Source: Pantoea brenneri
Lineage (GTDB): Bacteria; Pseudomonadota; Gammaproteobacteria; Enterobacterales; Enterobacteriaceae
Length of the DNA stretch: 64,000 nucleotides
Direction: 5' to 3'
Assembly (NCBI GenBank): GCA_002095305.1
Contig: MIEI01000012.1
Coordinates: 16,947 to 80,946, forward strand
The position numbers were made by a program, and so were the translations under genes. The notes beneath the pieces were generated by a model, which saw only the letters and a list, made by a program, of their open reading frames with translations, made no database searches and was not told the DNA's origin. Shown piece by piece: positions 24,635-33,766 of the stretch (positions are counted from its first letter, which is position 1; each line of letters begins with the position of its first letter).

Positions 24635-25939
24635 ATGGCTTCTGAACTAACGCAGCCGACGATCAGCGTAGTCCCGTCGGGGAAATACGCGCTGATTGCT
24701 GGCCTGCACTGGCAGTGGGTAGCTGCGCGGGGTAGCCGGCGCATGAGAATTGAGGCCCGGGATCAACTGGCGAGCTACTGGCTGGCTCTGCCTGCGGGTA
24801 CGGCTGATGAGCCGGCGGCCTGGCTTGGCGCGCTTGCCGACGACGCGGCGGGCCTGCCAAAGGGTAAACGCCCGGCCTCGCTTACGGCAGCGGTGCTCGG
24901 GAGCATACCTGCCGACTGCTGGGGCATTTTTCTGCTTCCCGGCGGAAATTACTGGTTTATGGCAGTTACCGGCGGTCACCCCTCGCCCTATGGCGATGTG
25001 ACGGGCGATGCTGCCACCGTTCTACGGGCAGCTGAACAATTCAGAGACGCGGCGCCAGCGCCTTCTGCGGGATGGGTAGTGTTCGACCCGGATTCAATGC
25101 TGGAGATGCCGGAGGCACGCCGTGATCCGCTTGCAGCTCTGCTTCCAGCAACTGTGCCGTCCCGGGCACTGCTGAATAAAACTGACAGTCGTACAACATC
25201 CCGCTTACTGCTACTGGGCGTGGTGTGTGTGGTGGCAGCCTGGTATGGCAACCACTGGCTTGAAGTCAGAAAGAAAGCGCAGCATGACGCGTGGGTACAG
25301 GCTGAACTGACCCGCGCCCGTGAGGCGGCAGCACTCAAGCCCGCCACCCTGGCTAAGCCTTGGGGCGGTCAGCCGGACTTCTCAGGCATGCTCAGCGCGT
25401 GCGTGAAGCAATGGCGCCAGGCGCCGCTGTCGATTGCCGGCTGGGTATTCAGCCAGGTTATCTGCGAGTCAACGGGACAGCTCACGCTTCACTACGCTCT
25501 GCCGGATGGCGGAACGGTCGGTGACTTTGCCGCCCGGCTGCCACAGCTTTATGGTCCAGGTATGCAGGCTATTTTCAACATGCCCGGCCCCTCTGATGAC
25601 GCTTCCTTCAAAGAATTTGTGCGTTTCACTCCGGTCTTGCCTGAGGCGCTGTTGCCTGGTGACGAGCAGTTGAGACGCATGACCAGCTATGCGCAACGCC
25701 TGCGGGCGAACCTGCGCTTCAGTGAACCAACCCTGCTGGCTCAGACTGTCGGCAAGGACCAGATCCCGCTGCCCTGGAAGCGTTACAGCTTTACGTTCAT
25801 TACCGATATCCCGCCGGACCGGCTGTTTGACGCCTCGCGTTTCCCGGGCAACGGACTGCGGCTGAGTTCCGTAAAGGCCGAGCTGCACAGCAGCCGGCTG
25901 ACCTATACCCTGGAAGGAATGCTCTATGCAGAGAAATAA
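24635..25939 (+). CDS. pilO: Thin-pilus assembly protein PilO
   Basis: A 434-residue protein with an N-terminal cytoplasmic domain rich in Trp and Ala, one membrane segment at about 190-207 (LLLLGVVCVVAAWYG), and a periplasmic C-terminal part. This bitopic layout and the place between PilN and PilP match R64 PilO. The ATG follows AAGGAGACGTT. Its end overlaps pilP by 14 bases. Confidence 0.9.
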   Translation: MASELTQPTISVVPSGKYALIAGLHWQWVAARGSRRMRIEARDQLASYWLALPAGTADEPAAWLGALADDAAGLPKGKRPASLTAAVLGSIPADCWGIFLLPGGNYWFMAVTGGHPSPYGDVTGDAATVLRAAEQFRDAAPAPSAGWVVFDPDSMLEMPEARRDPLAALLPATVPSRALLNKTDSRTTSRLLLLGVVCVVAAWYGNHWLEVRKKAQHDAWVQAELTRAREAAALKPATLAKPWGGQPDFSGMLSACVKQWRQAPLSIAGWVFSQVICESTGQLTLHYALPDGGTVGDFAARLPQLYGPGMQAIFNMPGPSDDASFKEFVRFTPVLPEALLPGDEQLRRMTSYAQRLRANLRFSEPTLLAQTVGKDQIPLPWKRYSFTFITDIPPDRLFDASRFPGNGLRLSSVKAELHSSRLTYTLEGMLYAEK

Positions 25940-26504
25940 GTGGCGCCCCCTGCTGCTGCCCGCGGTTTTCATCAGCCAGCTGGCTGCTGCCAACCCGACG
26001 GCATCAGTGCCGCCGGCCGCGCAGAATGAGGTTAAAAAGGAGAATGCCCTGACCGGTGCTGGCATTCCTGCATCCCCATCTGAAGCCGTGAGGCCAGCTG
26101 ATCCCGTAGCGCGGGACAACAGCTTCGGACGTCTTGAGGATATTCAGACCAAAACGGTGCTGTATGAGTTCCAGCTTGCACAGGCTAAAGCGCTCAATGA
26201 ACTACAAAAAAACGGTTATGACGCGGTGCTGGGTGGCCCCTTCAATCCGCAGCCAGCAACACCGACGAAGGACAGTGCCGCTGCAAAACCGGCGGAGGAA
26301 AGTCGCGCGCTGCCGCTGATTGTGGAGATATCCGGCGGACAGCAGCTTTCCGCGACGCTTCAGCTTGACGGCGGAAATCAGGTTCGCGTGCAGTCAGGCA
26401 GCCGCATTCCTGGTACTGCCTGGACGGTAGCTAAAATCACATTCGGCGAGGTGACGGTCAGCAGCCCTGACAAAGGCCTCGTGTCACTGGCATTCGCGGG
26501 GTAA
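25926..26504 (+). CDS. pilP: Thin-pilus assembly protein PilP
   Basis: A 192-residue protein with a signal peptide (LLLPAVFISQLAAANP). A Pro/Ala-rich linker is followed by a C-terminal PilP-like beta domain (about 130-190: SGGQQLSATLQLDGGNQVRVQSGS). PilP joins the inner-membrane platform to the secretin. It overlaps pilO by 14 bases and precedes pilQ by four, which indicates tight coupling. Confidence 0.9.
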   Translation: MQRNKWRPLLLPAVFISQLAAANPTASVPPAAQNEVKKENALTGAGIPASPSEAVRPADPVARDNSFGRLEDIQTKTVLYEFQLAQAKALNELQKNGYDAVLGGPFNPQPATPTKDSAAAKPAEESRALPLIVEISGGQQLSATLQLDGGNQVRVQSGSRIPGTAWTVAKITFGEVTVSSPDKGLVSLAFAG

Positions 26505-26508
26505 GCGC

Positions 26509-28032
26509 ATGGAATTCAGCGAAGAAACTGTGAATCTGCTTCACCTGGACGACAGAAATCCGGAGCAGGTGAGACTGTACGTTTCAACCGAACACCGCGC
26601 CAGTCCGGCTGTGCAGTCAGAAATTGCCCGCGCCCGGCGTCAGATCCCGGGTCTCGATATACAAGCTGTTCACCTGAGCGAGTTGCGCCGACAGCAGACT
26701 GGTCGCGCTGGCATAGCCACCGCAGGCGACTGGTCGCCGGAGCAGAGACAAGTGGTGAGTTTCATGCGTCGCGCAGGGGAACTGCACGCTTCTGACATCC
26801 ACATCCTCATCGGAGCCGATAACATCACGTCGGTAGTATTCCGCATCCACGGTGATCTTGAACTGCAAGCTGAGCTGGACGTTGAGGAGGGCATGAGCCT
26901 TGCCTCAACCATCGTCATGTCTATGTGTGACGTTGCGCCTCAGGCTTTCAGTGAAACCGATGAACAGGACGGACGCCTGCGTAATGAGTTCGTGTCGGCT
27001 CTGGACCTTTATGCGGCGCGCTACTCAGCTGTGCCTACAGAGTCCGGGCTTTACGTCGTGTTGCGCGTCATTCTTGATGAAAGTCAGGACATTCCCTCGC
27101 TGGATACGCTGGGCTACCTGCAAGAACAGCAAAAGCTGATCCGTCGAATGCTTAAGCGTCCTGAGGGCATCATCATCACGGCGGGCCCCACTGGATCAGG
27201 CAAAAGCACCACAATGCGAACCTTTTGTCAGATGTACGTAGAAATGACCGGTGGCAAGCGCAGGCTGATAACTGTGGAAGACCCGGTTGAAGGTAAGGTG
27301 CCGGGAGCTATACAGACAACGATCATAGCCGACCGTAACGATCCTGAATCTGTAACCCGCGCCTGGCAGCGTCGCCTGTCTGCACTCAAGCGACTGGACT
27401 ACAACGCTGCGGTGATCGGGGAGATACGTGATACCTGGTCTGCTAATGCCAGCATCAGCGAAGCAAAGAGTGGAACGCTGGTCAAGACAACGACGCACGC
27501 CAATGACGGAACCGGCATCATCGATCGCCTGACCGATACGCTGGGCATAGCGCCGGGGATGGTCCTGGATCCACAGGTAGTTATTGGCCTCATCGCGCAG
27601 CGCCTGGTACAGATGCTTTGCCCATCCTGCAAAAAAGGGTGGGCAGACGTCAGAGATACCCTTTCCGAAGACGATCGCGAGCTGGTTGAGACCCAATGCA
27701 ACACTGAAACCGTTGCGTTTCGCAACCATGAAGGCTGTAGCGCACCGGGCTGCTGGCGCGGAATCACCGGGCGCAAGGTTATTGCGGAAGTCATCCGTCC
27801 TGACGCCCGCTTTATGCAGCTCTATCGCGATCATGGCAAGCTCGCGGCGCGAAGCTATTGGGTACATCACATGGGCGGTATTACGCGCGGAGCACACCTT
27901 ATGCGTTATATCGCGGCCGGGGAGGCTGACCCCATCGATGCAGATAAGCTCAGTCCGCTCGATGAAGACGCCCTGAACCTTCTGCCGCCCGAAGCCCTGG
28001 CTCTATACGGGGCCGGAGGTGGTCATGAATGA
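26509..28032 (+). CDS. pilQ: Thin-pilus assembly ATPase PilQ (GspE/PilB family)
   Basis: A 507-residue secretion ATPase. Walker A GPTGSGKSTT is at about 225-234, an Asp box at 257-265 (LITVEDPVEG), Walker B at about 302-308 (AVIGEIRD), and a His box follows (TTTHANDGTG). A cysteine cluster, LCPSCKKG with a later CSAPGC, fits the zinc-binding element of this family. It powers pilin polymerisation. The GTG or ATG of pilR lies inside its last codons. Confidence 0.96.
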   Translation: MEFSEETVNLLHLDDRNPEQVRLYVSTEHRASPAVQSEIARARRQIPGLDIQAVHLSELRRQQTGRAGIATAGDWSPEQRQVVSFMRRAGELHASDIHILIGADNITSVVFRIHGDLELQAELDVEEGMSLASTIVMSMCDVAPQAFSETDEQDGRLRNEFVSALDLYAARYSAVPTESGLYVVLRVILDESQDIPSLDTLGYLQEQQKLIRRMLKRPEGIIITAGPTGSGKSTTMRTFCQMYVEMTGGKRRLITVEDPVEGKVPGAIQTTIIADRNDPESVTRAWQRRLSALKRLDYNAAVIGEIRDTWSANASISEAKSGTLVKTTTHANDGTGIIDRLTDTLGIAPGMVLDPQVVIGLIAQRLVQMLCPSCKKGWADVRDTLSEDDRELVETQCNTETVAFRNHEGCSAPGCWRGITGRKVIAEVIRPDARFMQLYRDHGKLAARSYWVHHMGGITRGAHLMRYIAAGEADPIDADKLSPLDEDALNLLPPEALALYGAGGGHE

Positions 28033-29139
28033 CTTTATTCGGCAGTGGCGTGAGCGGCTTCAGGGATCGTTTGCGAAAGGCAGCGCGCGTTCTGAAGGAC
28101 TGGGCCGCTGGATAGGACAGAAAACCTTCAGCACAGCTGACCGCATGACGCTGTATGAAGACCTGGCATTTCTTCTGGAAAACAACCAGAAGACGGAGGA
28201 CGCAATTGCGGGTATGCAGCGCACCCGGCGCCGGCGTAACGATGCCGTATCACTTTGTCTGGCTGACATCAGGCACGCGCTTACCCGTGGCCGCGGTCTT
28301 GATGTGGGGCTTGCCGGCTGGATCCCTTCTCAGGAGGCAACCATCCTGCGCGCAGTCGCGCGGCGAAAGACCTGCGCGGGGCCCTGCTGCGGGCAATTGA
28401 GGTAGTGAAAGGCATTGGCGAGATGAAAGCCACGGCGGCAGTAAACCTGACCTATCCGGTGATGCTGCTGGCCGGAACGTTTTACATGATGCAGATGGTT
28501 TACGATCGCTTTCTGCCGCGGCTGGAACAGCTTGCTCCGCCCAATCTCTGGACCGGCCCGCTGTGGTGGCTTGGCGCCATTACCCACTTCTTTATCGGTA
28601 ACAGGTATGTGCTTGCAGCGGGTCTTGCGGCCTTTTGCATATGGGTTATCTGGTCGCTGCCCCGGCTTACCGGGAAAATCAGACAACACGTGCTGGACAG
28701 GCTGCTTCCGTGGAGTCTTTACCGGGAGATGCAGGGTGTATCGTTTCTGCTAAATCTCAGCGCGTTGCTGCGTGCGAACGTGCGCACGGAGGAGGCGCTC
28801 GATATGCTCAGCCGCAACGCGACGCCCTGGCTGTATGAACGGCTGACAGCGACACGGCGGCAGGTAGCCCGAGGCAAACATCTTGGCCAGGCGCTGGCTG
28901 ACAGTGGCTATGCGTTTCCTTCGCGCGAGGCTATCGACAGGCTGCTGCTGCTGACCTCCAATCAGGGGGGCGAAGATAATATCGAAAACTTCGCGCGCAT
29001 GTGGCTCACCAAATCTATCAACCGCATCAAGCGGATTTCCCGGCTTTTGCAGCTGCTCGGCATGCTCGCCACCGCCGGTTATCTCATGCTCACGTTTATT
29101 GCAACCCAGGATCTGGGCTCGCTAATCGGCAACCGTTAA
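28025..29139 (+). pseudogene. pilR: Inner-membrane pilus platform protein PilR (GspF family), one-base frameshift
   Basis: Two overlapping frames give one GspF-family protein. The first (from the ATG at 28025 behind GGAGGT) carries the N-terminal domain and stops at 28405 after CAGPCCGQLR. The other frame carries AKDLRGALLRAIEVVKGIGEMKATAAVNLTYPV and the rest, with its hydrophobic segments. Adding one G at the GG of 28362-28363 joins them as RAVARAKDLRGALLRAIE, giving about 371 residues, the length expected for PilR. The remaining operon is intact, so a missing base in the sequence is likelier than a real mutation. If real, the thin pilus would not assemble. Confidence 0.85.
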
Positions 29140-29164
29140 CTTTTCATCCAATGAGGTCTTTATC

Positions 29165-29752
29165 ATGTCACAACCTTTAAAACGATCTGCCGTCCACCGC
29201 GGCGCCCTTAACCTGCAGGAAGCGGTGATTGTGGGCATTGCTGCGCTTCTCGTACTTGTATATGTGCTGGCATCCGGTAACGGATTGTTCAGCCGGTCTG
29301 ACTATACGGAGGAGATGTCAAACGCCGGTGAGCTGATGACAAACACCCGCGGCATGCTCAAAACCAGCGGCACGTATCAGTTCAGCTCGGCCGCCACCAT
29401 GACCGGCGCACTGGTGCAGTTCGGCGGCGCGCCGGGCAGCATGGCGGTGATCGGGACCAAATCATCCGGCAGTGCATCGCTGAATAACCGCTGGGGCGGC
29501 AGCGTCACGGTTCAGCCGGTCGCAACCTCCGGCGGGCAGAATACCGCCTTTTCCCTGACCTATACGCAGGTGCCGCAGGAAGCCTGCGCGCAGCTGGCGC
29601 AGAAAATGAGTGGCGCTAATAACGTAGCGTCAACCAGCATCAACGGGAGCGCGACAAGCGGTGCGGTCAGCGCGTCGGTAGCTGCCGCACAATGCACAGC
29701 TGACAGTGGCTCAACCGGCACTAACACGCTGGTCTTTACCAGCAGTACCTGA
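29165..29752 (+). CDS. pilS: Major thin-pilus prepilin PilS
   Basis: A 195-residue type IV prepilin. A short basic leader (SQPLKRSAVHRG) is followed by a hydrophobic stretch (about 16-40: LNLQEAVIVGIAALLVLVYVLA) with the family's glutamate at the start. The head domain is rich in Gly, Ser and Thr, with a C-terminal cysteine pair (about 139 and 178). PilU should cleave after the glycine. It is the main shaft subunit in the R64 scheme. Confidence 0.93.
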   Translation: MSQPLKRSAVHRGALNLQEAVIVGIAALLVLVYVLASGNGLFSRSDYTEEMSNAGELMTNTRGMLKTSGTYQFSSAATMTGALVQFGGAPGSMAVIGTKSSGSASLNNRWGGSVTVQPVATSGGQNTAFSLTYTQVPQEACAQLAQKMSGANNVASTSINGSATSGAVSASVAAAQCTADSGSTGTNTLVFTSST

Positions 29753-29820
29753 CGGGAGGGCCGGGGGAAACCCCGGCCTGCACCTTCTTACTGATTTCTG
29801 CTCTTTTCACGGTATGCATC

Positions 29821-30285
29821 ATGAAGAAACTTTTCACCCTGCTGCTGGCCAGCGGATTGATGCTGTGCGCTTCCCGCTCCGCGCAGGCATTCTGCTATAA
29901 CGAAGCCGGCGCTCGTTATCACGTAGATCCACAACTACTGCGCTCTATCAGTAAGGTGGAAAGCGGCTTCAATCCTGTAGCTATCGGCTATAACCGCAAT
30001 AAAAAAGGGCTGGTTACCAGTCGGGATTTTGGCCTGATGCAGATTAATTCTACGCACGTACCGCAGCTGCGTGCCATGGGCGTGCTGCAGAGCGAGCAGG
30101 ACCTGCTGACCAAACCCTGCCTGAACGTTATGGTCGGTGCCTGGATTCTGGCCAAGCACCTTCAGGTTTGCGGTGTGACATGGGAGTGTCTTGGCAGCTA
30201 TAACGCTGGCTTTGCCGACGACAATACCGCCCGCCGCATGATCTATGCGCGCAAGGTTTACGCCGATTACATGGCGCGCCGCTGA
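29821..30285 (+). CDS. pilT: Lytic transglycosylase PilT (pilus operon type)
   Basis: A 154-residue protein with a signal peptide (LLLASGLMLCASRSAQAF) and an SLT fold: catalytic Glu in ISKVESGFNP (about 46), RDFGLMQINSTHV (about 67-80), and SYNAG near 127. It opens peptidoglycan for pilus passage. This PilT is a muramidase and is unrelated to the retraction ATPase of the same name. It lies 68 bases behind pilS. Confidence 0.93.
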   Translation: MKKLFTLLLASGLMLCASRSAQAFCYNEAGARYHVDPQLLRSISKVESGFNPVAIGYNRNKKGLVTSRDFGLMQINSTHVPQLRAMGVLQSEQDLLTKPCLNVMVGAWILAKHLQVCGVTWECLGSYNAGFADDNTARRMIYARKVYADYMARR

Positions 30286-30305
30286 CCTCCTACACGGAAT
30301 AATTC

Positions 30306-30959
30306 ATGACTTCATTTACAGACGGTCCGGCTACTGCTGTGTGGCTTGCCTGCTGCGCTGGGGTGTTTTCGCTGCAGGCACTTCAGGTCGGCCGCTTTCT
30401 GAGGATGCACGATGGTCCGCCCCTGACCTGGCCGCTTCTGACGCCGGTTGTCCTGATATACCTGCTTACAGCCGGCTGGCTGCTGGCGCTTGCTCCGGGT
30501 TTACCTTTCAGCTCCGTACTTAGAAGTGTCGCCCTGCTTGTGCTGGCGGTGCCGCTCACCCTTACAGACCTGCGCTGCCAGTGGCTGCCAATGCGTTACA
30601 CGGTGATGTTCTGGCTCGGCGGGCTGACGTCTGCCGCGTTGCCTGATGCAGTGCTGCCGCTTAAGGATGCAGTGTCGGCCAGTCTGTTAGCGTTTGCACT
30701 CTCCGGCGCCGTGCGCTGGCTGGCTAACTTCCGTCAGGATGAGGAACGTATGGGGCTGGGTGATGTTTACCTGATGGCCGGTCTTTGTGCCTGGCTACCC
30801 TGGCGGAGCGCGTGCTACGCCGCCGCCGGCGGACTGCTGCTGTGTTGTCTGTGTGCCGCGCTGACGCGCCAGACATCAAAACCATTTGCACCGGCACTGT
30901 TTGGTTACCTGTGCGGCATAAGCCTTTTCTTTCCCCAACTACTGGCGGGAGTGCTCTGA
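30306..30959 (+). CDS. pilU: Prepilin peptidase PilU
   Basis: A 217-residue integral membrane protein with several hydrophobic helices. The two aspartates of A24 peptidases are visible in TDLRCQWLPMRYT (about 87-99) and GLGDVYLMAGL (about 148-158). It cleaves the PilS and PilV leaders. It lacks the cytoplasmic methylase domain of longer type IV leader peptidases, as in R64. Its TGA overlaps the ATG of pilV. Confidence 0.93.
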   Translation: MTSFTDGPATAVWLACCAGVFSLQALQVGRFLRMHDGPPLTWPLLTPVVLIYLLTAGWLLALAPGLPFSSVLRSVALLVLAVPLTLTDLRCQWLPMRYTVMFWLGGLTSAALPDAVLPLKDAVSASLLAFALSGAVRWLANFRQDEERMGLGDVYLMAGLCAWLPWRSACYAAAGGLLLCCLCAALTRQTSKPFAPALFGYLCGISLFFPQLLAGVL

Positions 30960-32335
30960 TGAAATTACTGAAACGTAAGCCGCGGACGGTACATCGCGGC
31001 AACATGCTGCTTCAGCTCGGCATCGTGATGGCCATCATCCTTTTTATCGCACCGGGTGCCATGGATCGCTATGCCGGCATGCAGCAGGAAAAGGTCTGGA
31101 CCGGGACGGCGTCGCACCTGAGCTTCGTGGCCCAGGCTGGCAAGCGCTACGTGCGCGATAACCGTGACAAGCTGCTGACGCAGGTCGCTGGCGGTCCGGT
31201 CATCGTTACCGGCGCCACATTACGCTCGCAGGGCTATCTGCCCGCCGGATTTTCGCTGACAAATGACAGTGGCCAGACTTATCAGCTGGCGGTGGCCAGA
31301 GACCCCGGACAGGCCGGCCAGCTGGTCGCGTTTGTGCTAACAACTGGCGGCAGCCAAATCCCTTATAAAGGTCTGCGTCAGATAGCTGCAGATGCTGATG
31401 GCATGGGTGGCTATATATGGCAGGCAAACAACGCGGTTGGTGCTGACGGTGGTTGGCAGGCAAAGCTCGGTGACTACGGGTTGAGCGCGCAGCAGGGGCA
31501 TCTCGCTGCATTCCTTTCGGCCGATGCTCTGGGAACGGATGCTGACGAAAGCGACAGGCTATATCGTTATCAGGTGACAGGTCGTCCGGATCTTAACCGC
31601 ATGCATACTGCCATCGATATGAACGGCAACAACATTAACAGCGGCGGCACGGTGAATGCGGCAACAGGTGCCTTTACCGGACAGGTGTCTGCAGGCAGCA
31701 ACGTGACCGCTGGCGGCTCGGTAATCGCCAACGGCGATGTTAATGCCGGAAATAACGTTAATGCGAACAACGGTATCACTGCCAATAACGATATCCGTAG
31801 CAACAACGGATGGATAATTACTCGCGGAGATAAAGGCTGGCTTAACGAGTCCCACGGCGGCGGGTTTTATATGTCCGACAACGATTGGGTTAGGTCGGTA
31901 AATAACAAAAATATTTACACCGGCGGACAGATGAGGGCCGGCAGTCTGCGCTCCGACGGCGATGTTTCTGCAGGTGGCGTCCTGAGTCAGGATCAGGTGA
32001 ACACAGTGGGGGCGGCCTGTGGGCAGTTAGGGGCAATAAGTCATGATGCAACGGGTGCGCTTCTGGCCTGCCAGTCGGGTATCTGGCAGAGTTCAGTCAC
32101 TTCAAAAGATATTGTCTCAGCATCAACCATAACCAAACGATTTTCAGCGGCAACAGCAACATGTCCGGCACCAAAGAAAGTTGTGGGTGGCGGCGGAAAT
32201 TGCGAAAGCATTACCAATCAGGGAACTGTGTGGCTTGTAACATCGATACCATCGGGTGACGCGTCCTGGTTTGCATATTGTGACTCCACAAAAGAGCAAA
32301 TGATTCGTTCAACCAGTTATGCCATTTGTGAGTAA
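30959..32335 (+). CDS. pilV: Minor pilin/tip adhesin PilV (single fixed version)
   Basis: A 458-residue prepilin-like protein from the ATG at 30959, coupled to pilU; longer upstream readings lie inside pilU. A basic leader with RGNMLLQLGIVMAIILFIAPG is followed by a long shaft. Residues 225-300 hold Asn/Gly repeats (INSGGTVNAATG, GSNVTAGGSV, GDVNAGNNVN), probably a beta-helix, then a C-terminal domain with cysteines. In R64 the C-terminus is swapped by the shufflon and decides recipient specificity. Here one C-terminus is seen and no recombinase follows. Confidence 0.9.
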   Translation: MKLLKRKPRTVHRGNMLLQLGIVMAIILFIAPGAMDRYAGMQQEKVWTGTASHLSFVAQAGKRYVRDNRDKLLTQVAGGPVIVTGATLRSQGYLPAGFSLTNDSGQTYQLAVARDPGQAGQLVAFVLTTGGSQIPYKGLRQIAADADGMGGYIWQANNAVGADGGWQAKLGDYGLSAQQGHLAAFLSADALGTDADESDRLYRYQVTGRPDLNRMHTAIDMNGNNINSGGTVNAATGAFTGQVSAGSNVTAGGSVIANGDVNAGNNVNANNGITANNDIRSNNGWIITRGDKGWLNESHGGGFYMSDNDWVRSVNNKNIYTGGQMRAGSLRSDGDVSAGGVLSQDQVNTVGAACGQLGAISHDATGALLACQSGIWQSSVTSKDIVSASTITKRFSAATATCPAPKKVVGGGGNCESITNQGTVWLVTSIPSGDASWFAYCDSTKEQMIRSTSYAICE

Positions 32336-32447
32336 ATCGGCCAACTGACATGCCTTCCTGGCATTCATCTAAATCATTTCCTGCACTGCCGCTGAGTTCT
32401 ACTACGGCGAATGCGCCTCGCGCAAATCTAACCTCTCCGGAATCAAC

Positions 32448-32945
32448 ATGAAATTATCAATTTTCTCAGCCTGCCTGTGCGCTTTTTTGTTGGCTGGCTG
32501 TCAGTCCGCTACCGGTAATTACAATGGCAGAGATGTTAAGCAAGCGGAACAACCTCATCCGGCTGCTGATGCCAAAAACCGGGTTAAGCTCCAACTGCAA
32601 CAATTATGGCTTGAAGGCGATATGAATGGTGCCTCATCGCTGCCTTTTGCTGCTATCCGTGCCGACAGCGATCGCATAACGCTTAGCTGGAACGGCGACG
32701 CGGTAGAGCTGCTGAGTGCGCTGGCCCGCGCTCGTGGACAGACGTTCAGCTACACCGGCGTGCGACTGCCGCTCCCGCTCGACATTGATGTGCAAAGCAT
32801 CACTTACGCAAACCTGCTGCGCATCATCCAGATGCAGACTGCATGGCGCGCGGCGCTGGTGACGTATCCCGGTCAGATGGTGCTGCAGTTTATGCCTTCA
32901 CTTCCTGCAGAACCCGTCCGCCATAAAAAAGGGAGCAGACGATGA
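32448..32945 (+). CDS. traH: Transfer lipoprotein TraH (DotD-like)
   Basis: A 165-residue lipoprotein (lipobox FLLAGC). The C-terminal domain (about 70-150: ISLSWNGDAVELLSALARARGQTFSY, then VDIDVQSITYANLLRII) is the secretin-N-like fold of DotD, which with DotC and DotH forms the outer-membrane core of I-type systems. It opens the transfer operon after a 112-base gap and overlaps traI by four bases. Confidence 0.88.
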   Translation: MKLSIFSACLCAFLLAGCQSATGNYNGRDVKQAEQPHPAADAKNRVKLQLQQLWLEGDMNGASSLPFAAIRADSDRITLSWNGDAVELLSALARARGQTFSYTGVRLPLPLDIDVQSITYANLLRIIQMQTAWRAALVTYPGQMVLQFMPSLPAEPVRHKKGSRR

Positions 32946-33766
32946 AAGCCCGACTCTGTGTCCTGCTACTGCCTGCGTTGCTTGCAGGTTGTGCGGGATT
33001 TCACCTGTCAAAGCCGACCCCGGCATATGGCCCTGACGGCGCTCCGCCGCCCGGACCCGAGGCTTACCTGTCGCCCAAAAAACAGGATACGTCTGACGTC
33101 TCTGATAACCGCCGGCAAATGCTTACCGAAGGCGGGCGTACTACCGGTTTTCGTGGCGGTAAGGCACAGCGGGCGTGGGAGCTGCGCCACGATCTTGACG
33201 CGCGCGCTAAGCAACTCGATGCCACTTATGACTTTCGCCCGCTTATCAGCAGCCGCGGATGGCTTCCGCCAGTTATCACGGAAGCCACCGACGTGGCGCA
33301 CGTCACGCCCGATCAAATACGCACCGCGAGTCGCGTGTACGAAATTATCCAGCCTGAACGCTTTGTCAGTAACCCGCCAACGTGGCGCAGCTGGCTCATG
33401 GCCGGGCTGAGTACCGTCCCTCCGGACGAACCGACGGGCGGACTTGTGCCTGAAAACGGTGTGCAGCGGGACATATGGCAGGCTGCAGTAAATGAAGGCT
33501 GGGCGGAGGGGCGCCAGAGCGCTGACGAGACGCTGGAGGCCAACGTCAACCGGCTCACTCGTGACTATAACGGGATGCTTACTTACATCCTGCTGCGCCG
33601 GCAGAACCTCATCACTGCGCCGGTAGTTACGGAGCAACAGCAGACTGTTACCGGCAATAGTAACAAGCTCACTACCGGCGACCGCGAGCGTCGTCTGGAA
33701 TCCCATGCAGGATTCATTACTGACAAATCGAAATGGAAACCGGTTATTAATACGGAGAAACGTTAA
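32942..33766 (+). CDS. traI: Transfer lipoprotein TraI (DotC-like)
   Basis: A 274-residue lipoprotein with lipobox LLAGCAG. The domain after residue 50 fits the DotC family, notably LRHDLDARAKQLDATYDFRPLIS, then NPPTWRSWLMAGL and VNEGWAEGRQ. It works with TraH and TraN in the outer-membrane complex. Despite the name, it is not the TraI relaxase of F. It overlaps traH by four bases, and its stop overlaps the traJ start (TAATG). Confidence 0.9.
   Translation: MKARLCVLLLPALLAGCAGFHLSKPTPAYGPDGAPPPGPEAYLSPKKQDTSDVSDNRRQMLTEGGRTTGFRGGKAQRAWELRHDLDARAKQLDATYDFRPLISSRGWLPPVITEATDVAHVTPDQIRTASRVYEIIQPERFVSNPPTWRSWLMAGLSTVPPDEPTGGLVPENGVQRDIWQAAVNEGWAEGRQSADETLEANVNRLTRDYNGMLTYILLRRQNLITAPVVTEQQQTVTGNSNKLTTGDRERRLESHAGFITDKSKWKPVINTEKR

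Noticed and set aside
30959..32447. Shufflon (inverted sfx repeats) near pilV
   Set aside because: I looked for repeated inverted 19-bp-type segments and found none; no site-specific recombinase gene follows.
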